24,671 nucleotides of DNA from a virus. The stretch covers positions 1 through 24,671 of IMG/VR virus record IMGVR_UViG_3300011013_000090; one strand, written 5' to 3'. Shown in pieces: positions 8,757-18,327 of the stretch. Below the pieces are notes generated by a model. The model saw only the letters and a list, made by a program, of their open reading frames with translations, was not told the DNA's origin and did no database searches. Within the stretch, counting starts at the first letter, position 1, and every line of letters starts with the position of its first letter. Made by a program: the position numbers and the translations under genes.

Positions 8757-9650
8757 ATGGCGACTAATTACTTATTAACAGAATCACAAGAAAATTACTA
8801 TGATGCTACTGATGTTGATTACGGTGGTTATCAATTTATAGATTTAATTGACATTATTAATAACTTTATGGTTGCTTACGTTGGAGATGGAAAAGTAATA
8901 AATAAAGTAAAAAGAGTTGATGTAGCTTTTCATGCTCAAAGAGCCATGCAAGAATTATCTTTTGATACATTTAAATCTACTAAATCTCAAGAAATAGAAA
9001 TACCAGCTTCACTTACAATGACCCTTCCACAAGACTATGTAAACTATGTAAAACTAACTTGGTCAGATTCTGCTGGTATAGAACATACAATATACCCAAC
9101 TTCAAAAACATCTAATCCTTACGCTATATCTCAAGCCACTGATGGTTCTTATAATAACGATGGAACAAATTTAACAGAACAAGACGCTACAGATCATATA
9201 TCTGATACTTGGGATAAATATAAAGATTCAACTCCAGTTGAAAATTTAGACTCTTATAATTATGATGTATACCCACATGCTGATGGTAAACGTTATGGTA
9301 TAGATCCACAACATGCTCAAGTTAACGGTTCTTTCTTTATAGATCCACTTCAAGGAAAAATCCATTTTAGCTCTAACATTAACGGTAAAACTGTAACCTT
9401 AAAATATATAAGCGATAGTTTAGGAACAGAAGAAGAAATGAAAGTACATAAATTTGCTGAAGAAGCAATGTATAAATGGATAGCACATGCTATTTTATCT
9501 ACTAAGGCAAATATACAAGAGTATTTAGTACAGAGATTCAAAAGAGAAAGATTTGCAGCTGTAAGAACTGCTAAACTAAGATTGTCTAATCTAAAAATAG
9601 AAGAGCTAACTCAAATAATGAGAGGTAAATCTAAACATATAAAACATTAA
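8757..9650 (+). CDS. Tail tubular / head-tail adaptor-like protein
   Basis: The protein has 297 residues. The N-terminal helical part contains VDVAFHAQRAMQELSFDTFK (about 54-73), followed by IEIPASLTMTLPQDYVNYVK (about 82-101). A beta sandwich-like section (GSFFIDPLQGKIHFSS, about 190-206; TVTLKYISDSLG) leads to a long basic C-terminal helix (EEAMYKWIAHAI to the end). A helix-beta-helix layout of this size, between portal/MCP and the big tail protein, agrees with P22 gp4/T7 gp11-like tail accessory proteins reported in crAss-like phages. It would link the portal ring to the tail barrel. Its stop lies four bases before the start of the 1828-aa gene, and the start again has no Shine-Dalgarno sequence. 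Confidence 0.72.
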   Translation: MATNYLLTESQENYYDATDVDYGGYQFIDLIDIINNFMVAYVGDGKVINKVKRVDVAFHAQRAMQELSFDTFKSTKSQEIEIPASLTMTLPQDYVNYVKLTWSDSAGIEHTIYPTSKTSNPYAISQATDGSYNNDGTNLTEQDATDHISDTWDKYKDSTPVENLDSYNYDVYPHADGKRYGIDPQHAQVNGSFFIDPLQGKIHFSSNINGKTVTLKYISDSLGTEEEMKVHKFAEEAMYKWIAHAILSTKANIQEYLVQRFKRERFAAVRTAKLRLSNLKIEELTQIMRGKSKHIKH

Positions 9651-9654
9651 TTAA

Positions 9655-12600
9655 ATGCCGGAAATTAAAAGAGCCTTTTCCGCTAGTAGAATGAACAAGG
9701 ATCTAGATGAGAGACTTGTTCCTGCTGGAGAATATAGAGATGCAAATAATATAGAAATAGATACATCAGAGGATACTAACATTGGTACAGTGCAATCATT
9801 AAAAGGTAACACTGCATTAACCGCAAAGTTTCCTGCTAGTAGTATTTGTGTTGGCTCTATAACAGACGATAAAAACGATAAAATATATTGGCTTGTCGCT
9901 GGAGCGTCTGTAACTAGTAACAATGTAACTATAACAAAAGATTATATAGCAGAATATGATATTCAAAATGCTACATTTAAATATGTTTTAGTTGATATAT
10001 ACGAAGTTAAAATAAAAGCTGAAGGAGCTAGTACCGCAGCGAATGGATTTCTATATGCCCCAGAAATATCAAGTATAGATTCATATAACAATATAGGTAT
10101 AAGGTTAGATATGAAAGTTACATCTACTAATGTAACAGCTGATGATAATATTTATGTTACAGACATACAAACTGATACAAATAAATGGAAGATATTAACG
10201 TCAACAGGATTTGCTACTAGCGACGACGAAGATATAACATTTACATCAGAAAGACTGCTTAATTTTTATGGTGGAGAAATATTAAACGGAAAACATCTTC
10301 CACCTAGATTAATTACAGGTATCAACGTTTTAGATGGAATGTTATTTTGGACAGATAATCATTGTGAGCCTAAAAAAATAAATATAGAAAGATGTATAGC
10401 AGGGACTGGTGGAGTACAATATTTACAAGGCGGTAGTGTTTCTGGTTTTGCATCTACAACAACAACAACAACACATCAAATCTTTGATGGAGATACAGAT
10501 CATTTTCACACTAGACTAGTTTCTTCGAAAAATGGTTTTGATTTAGAAGTTATGACTGATAGATTAAAACAAAAAGCTGTTTGGTTAGATGAAGAACATA
10601 TAACTGTTCTTAGAAAAGCTCCACATACACCTCCTTATTTAGAAATGTCTAGCACTGACGTTCTTAGAACTGACGCCAATGGTAACGCGCTTAATATATC
10701 AACAACAGCCACTAATCTTGCATTTGTAGATTCAAACAACAATTTATTAACTTCAAGTTCCACTGTTTACACTGGTTCTGATGCTATAACTTTTGATACT
10801 AATGTAGATTTTAGAATTGGAGATATAGTTATACTTACTAATAATCCTAATGCTAATACCGCTACGTTTACAGAGCATGAAGTTAGAATACGTATAGAAA
10901 ACACACCAAGTTCTTTACCGCCAAATAATGGACCTTATGATTGGTCACTTTTGTCAATTGATTCTTCTATTTCTACTGGTCAACAAAACTGGTCTGCAAG
11001 ATTAGAACAAAGTAAACCATTATTTGAATTTAAATTTCCAAGATTTGCTTATAGATATAAATATAAAGATGGCGAATATTCTACATTTTCTCCGTTTTCA
11101 GAAATAGCTTTCTTACCAAGTGATTTTGATTACGCTCCTAAAAAAGGATTTAATCTTGGTATGACAAATGAGTTGAGAAGTTTAAAAATAAAAGACTATG
11201 TTGTTGAAGACGCTGCTAGAGGAAGAGATGTTGTAGAGGTAGATATACTTTATAAAGAAGATGGTTCTCCTAATATTTATACTATGAAAAGTATAAAAAT
11301 ATCAGATGACCATCCTAAATGGCCTGACAAAGCAAACCATGCTTATGCTAGAGGTGAATTTGAAATAGAATCAGAATTAATACATGCTACGTTACCTTCT
11401 AATCAATTATTAAGACCTTGGGATAATGTACCTAGATTAGCAAAATCACAAGAAGTTACTGCTAATAGATTAGTGTATGGTAATTATGTTCAGAACTACA
11501 ATATGGAAATTAACAATGAAGAGTTAATACCTTTAGTAGATATAGGCTTAGAAAGCACTGTTGGCGATGGAACTGTATCGCCTAGTAAATCCGTAAAGTC
11601 AATTAGAACATACCAAGTGGGCGTTGTGTATAGAGATAAGTATGGTAGAGAAACACCTGTATTTCCAGGTGACCCACAAAAAAGCGCTATTAAAGTAGAA
11701 AAAAAAGAATGTGCTAAATTCAACAAGTTAACAGCTAAAATGCTAACACCTCCACCTAGTTGGGCTGACTCTTGGAAATTTTTTGTAAAAGAAACTTCTA
11801 ATGAATATTATAACTTAGCACAAGATAGATGGTACAATGCTGAAGATGGTAATATATGGTTGTCGTTCCCATCATCTGAAAGAAATAAAATAGACGAAGA
11901 TACTTTCTTAATACTTAAAAAACAACATGAAAACAATGTTGCTGTAACAGAAAAAGCTAGATATAAAATTTTAGCAATAGAAAATGAAGCTCCAGATTTT
12001 ATAAAAACTAATACTAAAATACTAGGTAAACAATTAAGCACAACTAATAATTGGGTTACTTCTACAACTGCAGGTTTTCCTTTTATAGATTACACTAACT
12101 TTACAATGCAAGATGCTATTAATTTTTATGAAGAATTTGGTGATGGTGGCGCTTTAGATGACGCGGTAACAAAAGCAATGCATGATGGATATTTATTTAT
12201 TAGGATTAGTACAGACACAGTAAAAGGAAAGTTTTATAAACTAGCAAATATAAAAGAGGTTGGTAGCAATATTAAAATAGAAATAGATGGTAAGTTTGGA
12301 GATGATATAAGGTTTGCCGCGCCTGCTCAAACTACAGGTAGTATAGTTAGTGGTTTATTTGTAGAATTAGCAACTAGAATACCTGAAAATAAACCTGAGT
12401 TTGATGGTAGGTTCTTTGCAAAAATATATAAAGATTTAGTTTTAAAAGAAAACGTATTATCTCAAACTTCTTTTGATGGATATAAAGTGATTAGTGCAAT
12501 GTCTTCTTATTATATAAATTATCAAACTTTTGATACTGGAGGTTCTACTGATTTAGTAAATGCTTTAAACAATCCTGGATCAAACACTACATACGTAATA

Positions 12601-15141
12601 ACTCCAAAAGGACATTCTGCGGCAGATGTTAACAGTATGGCCTCTGGACCTATTGGCGCATCAGATCTTAAAAAAGCAGTAAAAAGTTGGTGGAGAGCTT
12701 GGGGGGCTGGTTGGTTTATAGATAGTGCTATAACAGCAAACGAGAATGAAGCTGCTGGCTCGTCAGGAGAGGCAGATATTCAAGATTCGCTTGGAGTAAC
12801 AGCACCAGCAGATAACGCTTTAGATAGCTCTGGAACTGGACGTATAGCCTCTGGACAACACGGTATTTTTGATGCTACATCTAGTAATAATACGCAAGGT
12901 ATAGTTGGATCAAATAAAAATATAGCACTATCATGGTCTGGTATATATCCTACAGGTACATCATTAGAAACAGTGCCCGCAACAACATCATCAGCCGGTG
13001 GAGATAATAACCATACACATAGTTCTTCTCCAATATATAGTGTTGGAACTGGTGCGCATCTTCAACAAGCGTTAGTTGTTCAATATCTATCAACACCTGG
13101 AACTCAATTTAGATTTAAAGACGATCCAGATAGTTTTGTTTACACTATAAAAGACTCACAAAGAACAGAAGATTTACTTAATTACGATGCTCGTAGAAAT
13201 TCCATAGCAATTGATGATTCTTTTTTAGAGTGTGCAAATAAACGTTTGAGACTTACGCTTACTGTAGAAAATCAAAATGGAAATGGAATTGGAGTAGATG
13301 GATTACAATATAGTCCTATAACAACTGGAGCAAATCCAGTTTGGTCACCAGCGTCAAGTACATCACCAGTTGTAATAGAGTTTGTAGAAGAGTTTGATGA
13401 AGACGATACGCAAGAATCTAGTTCTAATCCTGGTATATGGGAAACAGAACCAAAAGAAGATGTTGGATTAGATATTTATTATGAATCAACACAAGCCTAT
13501 CCAATAAAATTAAACGCAAGAACAAACGAGCAATATGCAGTTATAGGTTCTGTAGTAGAAAACGAAAATACAAGTTTTGGTACAACGTTAACAGTTAAAT
13601 CTTGGAGTGATCAAACTGTTACTTTAAGTGCTCAAATACCAACAGCAATAGCAGTTGATGATATAATATCTTTTACAGCCCCTGATGGTGGCGTAACTAG
13701 ATTAGTCGTTAAAACTGCTGTTACAGCTGCAACATCAAGTCAAATAGAATTTTATAATCACGCTTTTGGACCTCCTAGTCAAACTTTACCTGGACACTCT
13801 CCATGTTATCAAAAAGTAACATTACCATTTTTTAATTGTTATTCTTTTCAAAATGGAGTAGAATCAAATAGAATTAGAGATGATTTTAATGCTATGACAA
13901 TAGACAAAGGAGTTAAAGTGTCAACAGTTTTTGCTCAGCATTATGAAGAAGAGAGATTAGGTAGTGGGTTAATACATTCTGGAATATACAATTCAACAAA
14001 TGGTATAAATAATTTAAATCAATTTATAGCAGCAGAAAAAATAACTAAAAACTTAAACCCAAGACATGGCGCTATACAGAAACTATATAATAGGGATACA
14101 AATTTAATAACAATTTGTGAAGATAAAGTTTTTAATATTTTAGCAGATAAAGATGCTTTATTTAATGCGGATGGTAGTGCTCAATTAATCGCGTCTAATA
14201 AAGTATTAGGACAAATAACTCCTTATGGTGGAGATTATGGAACTCAAAATCCAGAATCATTTGTATCTGATAATTATAGATCTTATTTTACTGATAGAAT
14301 TAGAGGGGCGGTATTAAGATTATCAATGAATGGTATAACACCTATATCAAAAGCTGGTATGTCTGATTGGTTTAATGATAATCTAAAAGGTAGTACTGAT
14401 TCTTCATATAAAAATAGTGTAGAAAGTATAATAGGTACTTTTGATAGTAAAAAAGGTTTATATAATGTAACTATTAAACAAATTCAAGAAACAATAAAAG
14501 GTGTTTCCTTTGAATCAAAAGATCCTACATATTATACCGTTAGTTATAGCGAACAAGCAAAAGGTTGGGTTAGTTTTAAATCTTTTTATCCAGAAAGCGG
14601 AATAAGTATAAATAATAATTATTATACATTTAAAGATGGTGAATTATACAAGCATCATGATAATAGCACTTATAATAATTTTTATGGAGTACAATATTAT
14701 TCAGATGTAACAGCTATATTAAATGACCAACCGGGATCAATAAAAAGTTTTAATACTATAAATTACGAGGGAAGTCAAGCAAAAATAGATGCATATACAG
14801 GTGCAGATGGAGAGTATTATAATTTAACCGCTAGCAAAGGTTGGTATGTAGACTCTATATCAACAGATCAACAAACTGGAATTGTCCCAGAGTTTATAGA
14901 CAAAGAAGGTAAATGGTTTAATTATATAAGAGGTGAATCTACTACATTATCTAATTTAGATCAAAAAGAATTTTCTGTACAAGGTATAGGTGTAGCATCA
15001 ACAGTATCTGGCTCTGGAGAAACTAACACACATACATTTACAGTTGCTAACAATACAAGTACAACTTATAATCCAGACACAGAAAGAGACGGAAATACAG
15101 ATGGCGCTGCAGATGGTGTTTGGGATTCATCAGCAGATTAA
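9655..15141 (+). CDS. Giant tail stabilization / muzzle-type protein (1828 aa)
   Basis: The N-terminus RAFSASRMNKDLDERLVPAG (6-25) followed by EYRDANNIEI is, from memory, the hallmark of a tail stabilization family widespread in crAss-like and marine podophages. The C-terminal third keeps other hallmarks: NPRHGAIQKLY and ITICEDKVFNILADKDALF (about 1468-1500), ITPYGGDYG...NPESF (about 1521-1537), YFTDRIRGAVLRLS (about 1543-1556), GMSDWFNDNL and IIGTFDSKKGLYNV (about 1592-1605). Such proteins are beta-propeller/beta-sandwich tail components, named muzzle in crAss001. Between the hallmarks lies a very long, poorly conserved-looking beta-rich region with a Ser/Gly/Thr-rich stretch (about 1020-1135), suggesting inserted decoration domains. 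The end (1812-1824) carries a DxNxDGxxxD calcium-binding-like pattern. Six consecutive Thr occur at 268-273. There is no signal peptide or transmembrane segment. ATG chosen because the hallmark starts at residue 5. Confidence 0.82.
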   Translation: MPEIKRAFSASRMNKDLDERLVPAGEYRDANNIEIDTSEDTNIGTVQSLKGNTALTAKFPASSICVGSITDDKNDKIYWLVAGASVTSNNVTITKDYIAEYDIQNATFKYVLVDIYEVKIKAEGASTAANGFLYAPEISSIDSYNNIGIRLDMKVTSTNVTADDNIYVTDIQTDTNKWKILTSTGFATSDDEDITFTSERLLNFYGGEILNGKHLPPRLITGINVLDGMLFWTDNHCEPKKINIERCIAGTGGVQYLQGGSVSGFASTTTTTTHQIFDGDTDHFHTRLVSSKNGFDLEVMTDRLKQKAVWLDEEHITVLRKAPHTPPYLEMSSTDVLRTDANGNALNISTTATNLAFVDSNNNLLTSSSTVYTGSDAITFDTNVDFRIGDIVILTNNPNANTATFTEHEVRIRIENTPSSLPPNNGPYDWSLLSIDSSISTGQQNWSARLEQSKPLFEFKFPRFAYRYKYKDGEYSTFSPFSEIAFLPSDFDYAPKKGFNLGMTNELRSLKIKDYVVEDAARGRDVVEVDILYKEDGSPNIYTMKSIKISDDHPKWPDKANHAYARGEFEIESELIHATLPSNQLLRPWDNVPRLAKSQEVTANRLVYGNYVQNYNMEINNEELIPLVDIGLESTVGDGTVSPSKSVKSIRTYQVGVVYRDKYGRETPVFPGDPQKSAIKVEKKECAKFNKLTAKMLTPPPSWADSWKFFVKETSNEYYNLAQDRWYNAEDGNIWLSFPSSERNKIDEDTFLILKKQHENNVAVTEKARYKILAIENEAPDFIKTNTKILGKQLSTTNNWVTSTTAGFPFIDYTNFTMQDAINFYEEFGDGGALDDAVTKAMHDGYLFIRISTDTVKGKFYKLANIKEVGSNIKIEIDGKFGDDIRFAAPAQTTGSIVSGLFVELATRIPENKPEFDGRFFAKIYKDLVLKENVLSQTSFDGYKVISAMSSYYINYQTFDTGGSTDLVNALNNPGSNTTYVITPKGHSAADVNSMASGPIGASDLKKAVKSWWRAWGAGWFIDSAITANENEAAGSSGEADIQDSLGVTAPADNALDSSGTGRIASGQHGIFDATSSNNTQGIVGSNKNIALSWSGIYPTGTSLETVPATTSSAGGDNNHTHSSSPIYSVGTGAHLQQALVVQYLSTPGTQFRFKDDPDSFVYTIKDSQRTEDLLNYDARRNSIAIDDSFLECANKRLRLTLTVENQNGNGIGVDGLQYSPITTGANPVWSPASSTSPVVIEFVEEFDEDDTQESSSNPGIWETEPKEDVGLDIYYESTQAYPIKLNARTNEQYAVIGSVVENENTSFGTTLTVKSWSDQTVTLSAQIPTAIAVDDIISFTAPDGGVTRLVVKTAVTAATSSQIEFYNHAFGPPSQTLPGHSPCYQKVTLPFFNCYSFQNGVESNRIRDDFNAMTIDKGVKVSTVFAQHYEEERLGSGLIHSGIYNSTNGINNLNQFIAAEKITKNLNPRHGAIQKLYNRDTNLITICEDKVFNILADKDALFNADGSAQLIASNKVLGQITPYGGDYGTQNPESFVSDNYRSYFTDRIRGAVLRLSMNGITPISKAGMSDWFNDNLKGSTDSSYKNSVESIIGTFDSKKGLYNVTIKQIQETIKGVSFESKDPTYYTVSYSEQAKGWVSFKSFYPESGISINNNYYTFKDGELYKHHDNSTYNNFYGVQYYSDVTAILNDQPGSIKSFNTINYEGSQAKIDAYTGADGEYYNLTASKGWYVDSISTDQQTGIVPEFIDKEGKWFNYIRGESTTLSNLDQKEFSVQGIGVASTVSGSGETNTHTFTVANNTSTTYNPDTERDGNTDGAADGVWDSSAD

Positions 15142-15151
15142 AAAATAGAAT

Positions 15152-17188
15152 ATGGCAAATTGGACAGTATCAACATCAACATCAACAGTAGCTCAAGGTG
15201 CAAGTGTTTCCGGAACAAAAGTTCTGACAATAACGCCTAATACTGGTTATGTATTAAGTGCTAGTAATTTTAAAATTGGAGAAGCTACAAATACTAGTGG
15301 GAACGTGTGGGAAGGAGGAAACGTAGATATTGGAGTTAATACTGTGACTTTTGCAGACACAGGAACAGCCGGTTCTCCAACAAATGAAGTTACAGCAACT
15401 ATAGCTTTTGACACGTTTAGCATGCCTTCTAGTTCAAAGACTTTATATATTGACATAGATGAAGTATCAGCATCAAGAGCTGAAGTAAGGCCTTTATGTG
15501 TAAGATCTAAACATTTAGCAGAAACATCACCTAGTGATGCAGGGTTAAATATACATACTGTTACAACTACTAGTGAGTCTGGAATAACACAAACAGATGA
15601 TTCTTCAACAATAGGATCAAGTGGAACACATACATACTTTCATAAAGGAGATGTTATAGAAGATCCTTCAGTTCCTGGTAATTTAATATTTACAAAAGTT
15701 TTTGCTGCAAATACAACGTATGGTTATTATTACGATGCAACGCCAACTATAACATTTGCTGTAAGTGGTGGGTATGGAGACTATAGTAATTATTATACGG
15801 TTATAAAAGATAGTGAAACACTCACGAATGTAGTAGTTGGGGGCGTTACTATAAGTAGACCAACAAGCGTTACTTTTAAAGCTTATTATACGCCACCTGT
15901 TGATCCTACGACTCCAACTGGATTAGACCCAGATCCATTTACAACAAATGCGGCAATGTGCGAACTAAATCATTATATACAGTTTAATCACGTGTTAAAA
16001 CAAGAAGATCAAGGTAACCCTGGTGATAAAAAATATATTACATCTGTAGTTACCGACACGTCAGATATTCCGTCAACTGGAGACGTTAGAAATATTAGAG
16101 TACTTGGAGATGTAGGTTCAGTTTTTAAACTTGTTGTTACTATAACAGACAATGGTAATACGTATGATTTTTCAAGTAATTCATTTACAGCTGGGGCAAC
16201 AACGTCTACAGAAACAACATTAGGATCAAGTGGTTATCAAGACTTTAATGTAACTTATCCTTCTACAAGCAGCACAGATACATATGATATAACAATAGTT
16301 GCTACAACCCCAACATCAACTTTGATAAATGTGCCTATAACTGCTGGAGACATGAGAATATCACAATACGCACCTGTTGTTATTACTCTTGATTTAAGAG
16401 ATGATTCTTCTGGTAATCTTTGGGATGATGGTGAGTTTCCAACGCCTATCACTATAACAGGTGAAGCAGGACAAGAAAGTAGAAATAAACCTTTTACAAA
16501 GGCTTTTTCGTTTACTATAACGCAAGCTATGGTCACTGCTGGAGGCACACCAGATATAGCTCCAAAAGATATTTTAATATGGGACTTTGACACAGACAGT
16601 GGATTAACAACGCTTACCGATGGTAACGTTAGTAGCGCCACGTTTGATGTAGACGCTACAGATGGAATCACAGTGGGACAAACTATTAATTGGGAAATTA
16701 AGAAAACACCTTTATTTAATCAAGAATCAATAAGCGAAATATCAGTAGGTACATTTGCTGAAGACACATCTTTAGTAATTCCACCTAATGTAGATAATTT
16801 AACAGCTGGCATGGTATTATCAGCCTCTAATTTATCATCAGAAGATCCTATTACAATAACTACTGTTAACACAAGTACCGTTACGTTAAGCGCGCCAATA
16901 GAAACAAATACTAACATACCTATTACTTTCACAGCTTCAGGTGTAACCGTAAACAGTATCACAGATGGTAATACTTTAGTAGCATCACAAAGTTTATCGG
17001 GATTAAAAGACGATTTATCATTAACATTTGGTGGTACATCTTCAAACACTGATGTTAACATAATTGGCGGCACAGTTGTAGAAAGTGGTAGTAATGTTAT
17101 AATAGCTGGTACTTTTGCGGTTAATTCTTTTGGTAACGCAAATAAAACATTTCTACTAGGAATAGATAATTTAGTAAATATACCTTAA
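15152..17188 (+). CDS. Beta-rich Ig-like / fibre-like structural protein
   Basis: The 678-residue protein is dominated by Thr, Ser, Val, Gly and Asp, with almost no long helices, typical of fibres and Ig-like modules. Near the N-terminus, LTITPNTGYVLSASNF (about 26-41) resembles a short beta module I associate with phage tail and surface proteins. A Pro-rich linker (PPVDPTTPTGLDPDP, about 249-263) separates the N-terminal half from further beta modules. Residues about 535-595 resemble a fibre repeat with the shape 'LTxGMxLSxxxxxxxxxITTVxxxTVTLS'. A hexanucleotide repeat encodes Ser-Thr pairs near the start. It begins 10 bp after the 1828-aa gene, so a tail-tip fibre or decoration that may contact the host is the best guess. 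No enzyme motif was seen. Receptor binding is inference only. Confidence 0.6.
   Translation: MANWTVSTSTSTVAQGASVSGTKVLTITPNTGYVLSASNFKIGEATNTSGNVWEGGNVDIGVNTVTFADTGTAGSPTNEVTATIAFDTFSMPSSSKTLYIDIDEVSASRAEVRPLCVRSKHLAETSPSDAGLNIHTVTTTSESGITQTDDSSTIGSSGTHTYFHKGDVIEDPSVPGNLIFTKVFAANTTYGYYYDATPTITFAVSGGYGDYSNYYTVIKDSETLTNVVVGGVTISRPTSVTFKAYYTPPVDPTTPTGLDPDPFTTNAAMCELNHYIQFNHVLKQEDQGNPGDKKYITSVVTDTSDIPSTGDVRNIRVLGDVGSVFKLVVTITDNGNTYDFSSNSFTAGATTSTETTLGSSGYQDFNVTYPSTSSTDTYDITIVATTPTSTLINVPITAGDMRISQYAPVVITLDLRDDSSGNLWDDGEFPTPITITGEAGQESRNKPFTKAFSFTITQAMVTAGGTPDIAPKDILIWDFDTDSGLTTLTDGNVSSATFDVDATDGITVGQTINWEIKKTPLFNQESISEISVGTFAEDTSLVIPPNVDNLTAGMVLSASNLSSEDPITITTVNTSTVTLSAPIETNTNIPITFTASGVTVNSITDGNTLVASQSLSGLKDDLSLTFGGTSSNTDVNIIGGTVVESGSNVIIAGTFAVNSFGNANKTFLLGIDNLVNIP
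15169..15186 (+). repeat. Hexanucleotide direct repeat (ATCAAC x3)
   Basis: Three tandem copies of ATCAAC lie in codons 6-12 of the fibre-like gene and encode alternating Ser-Thr residues. Gain or loss of one unit keeps the reading frame and would only change the length of a Ser/Thr linker. Confidence 0.8.
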
Positions 17189-17192
17189 AAAT

Positions 17193-17570
17193 ATGGCAAC
17201 AATAACAATGGTTTTTCCAGATCCTTTAAACGTATCGCTACAAATTGGCGACACAGCTTACTATGTACCTACTAATACTCATGGTGGCTTTTTAACATCT
17301 TTAAATAGTGGTGCTACCGCTGAAGAAACAATAGTAGAAATAGGTGCTGTAGCTAGTATAATACAAAATACAAATACTATAACAGTAACAACAAGTTTAA
17401 CAACAGCTAATTTACCAACAACAAGTCATTATATATTTTTTAGTAAAGATAACAAAGCTAATTTAAGTACAATGCTAGGTTATTATGCTGAAGTTAAGTT
17501 TTCAAATAACTCTACAACAGAAGCAGAATTATTTAGTATAGGTGCCGATATCTTTGAAAGTAGTAAATAA
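17193..17570 (+). CDS. Small virion-type protein of unknown function
   Basis: The 125-residue protein is predicted to be mostly beta. It contains LQIGDTAYYVPT (about 16-27), a central VEIGAVASIIQNTNTITVTT strand pair (about 50-69), and ends with KFSNNSTTEAELFSIGADIF and ESSK. I recall small proteins with this 'V-GD-AYY ... ELFxxxxxIxESSK' layout in marine phage structural regions but know no experimental function. It starts four bases after the fibre-like gene and likely belongs to the same message, so a fibre partner, chaperone or minor decoration is possible. The second codon is GCA, there is no Shine-Dalgarno sequence, and the stop is TAA. Confidence 0.6.
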   Translation: MATITMVFPDPLNVSLQIGDTAYYVPTNTHGGFLTSLNSGATAEETIVEIGAVASIIQNTNTITVTTSLTTANLPTTSHYIFFSKDNKANLSTMLGYYAEVKFSNNSTTEAELFSIGADIFESSK

Positions 17571-17584
17571 CACTTAAAAAGTGT
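17570..17584 (+). other. Small A/T-loop hairpin between genes
   Basis: ACACTT (17570-17575) and AAGTGT (17579-17584) form a 6-bp stem around an AAA loop, starting on the last base of the preceding stop codon. It is not followed by a T-run, so termination is not supported. It marks the widest gap (44 bp) in the tail-to-ejection gene run. Confidence 0.4.
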
Positions 17585-17614
17585 AATAATAATATAACGA
17601 ATAAATATAAAATT

Positions 17615-18307
17615 ATGTATAAACACAAGCAACCAACATTTTATAACAATATGAAAAGTCCATTTAAATCTATAGGTGGTACTAGTCCAGTAAAACAATT
17701 AGGACAAGGAATAGGTCAATTAATAGGTTCAGTTGGAGCTAAAAAAAGAGCTAAAAAAGAATTAGGAAAAGCAAAAGAAGAATATCGTGACGTTAAAGCT
17801 GATTACATGGCTATGGATTTTAGTAATCCTTATGCTAATATGGAAAACACAATGGAAGATTTAACTATAAACCAACAAGCCGCAGATCAAGCTGCTCGAC
17901 AGTTTCAAGCATCTCAAGCTAACATATTAGGTCAAGTACAACAAGGTGGTCAATTTAACGCTGGTAATATACAAGCTTTGGTTGGGGCTGGTCAACAGGC
18001 AGCGGCGGCAACGTCAGCTGATATAGGTAGACAAGAAGCAGCTAATCAAGCAGCAGCGGCTAGACAAGCAGCGCAATTACAAACAGCTGAAAGAAAAGGA
18101 GCGGCGGAAATGGCAGAAGCTGAAAGAGGAAGAACTGAAACATTATTTGGTATGGGAATAGAAAGACGAGGCGCTGCAGAAGCTGCAAAAGCTGAAGCAG
18201 ACGCAATGAGAGCTCAAGGATATGGTAACGTTATTGGTGGTGTAGTTGACTTAGGTGTTAAAGCAGCAACAATGGGTATGGGTGGACTTCCTGTAAAACC
18301 TCAATAA
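17615..18307 (+). CDS. Gln/Ala-rich internal virion-like protein (T7 gp14-like by size and position)
   Basis: The protein has 230 residues. The N-terminal half has a Gly-rich helix (GQGIGQLIGSVGAKKRAKKE, about 30-49) and the segment DFSNPYANMENTMEDLTINQ (about 68-87). A long Ala/Gln/Glu helix rich in QAA and AAEAA repeats runs from about 90 to 200, and a hydrophobic Gly-rich end follows (YGNVIGGVVDLGVKAATMGM). Small, helical, Ala/Gln-rich proteins with Gly-rich hydrophobic ends are typical of phage ejection proteins such as T7 gp14. The position at the head of a small-medium-giant gene trio strengthens this, but it remains inference. An alternative start at 17651 (MKSPFKS) would remove 12 residues; the first ATG was kept because its leader (AAATATAAAATT) matches the other genes. 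Confidence 0.62.
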   Translation: MYKHKQPTFYNNMKSPFKSIGGTSPVKQLGQGIGQLIGSVGAKKRAKKELGKAKEEYRDVKADYMAMDFSNPYANMENTMEDLTINQQAADQAARQFQASQANILGQVQQGGQFNAGNIQALVGAGQQAAAATSADIGRQEAANQAAAARQAAQLQTAERKGAAEMAEAERGRTETLFGMGIERRGAAEAAKAEADAMRAQGYGNVIGGVVDLGVKAATMGMGGLPVKPQ

Positions 18308-18327
18308 AAATAAATAAAGAAAATAAT

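Noticed and set aside
10456-10473. ACA repeat encoding six Thr in the 1828-aa gene as a phase-variation tract
   Set aside because: A trinucleotide repeat cannot switch the frame, and the tract is short.
16255-17073. Two long antisense open frames (138 and 117 codons) inside the fibre-like gene
   Set aside because: They mirror the Thr/Ser/Val-rich sense protein, giving hydrophobic repetitive peptides without start context; the sense gene is clear.
15152-17188. Diversity-generating retroelement target in the fibre-like gene
   Set aside because: No reverse transcriptase, template repeat or adenine-variable C-terminus is visible in the window.
17570-17584. Hairpin read as an intrinsic terminator
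   Set aside because: The stem is A/T-rich and short and no T-run follows.
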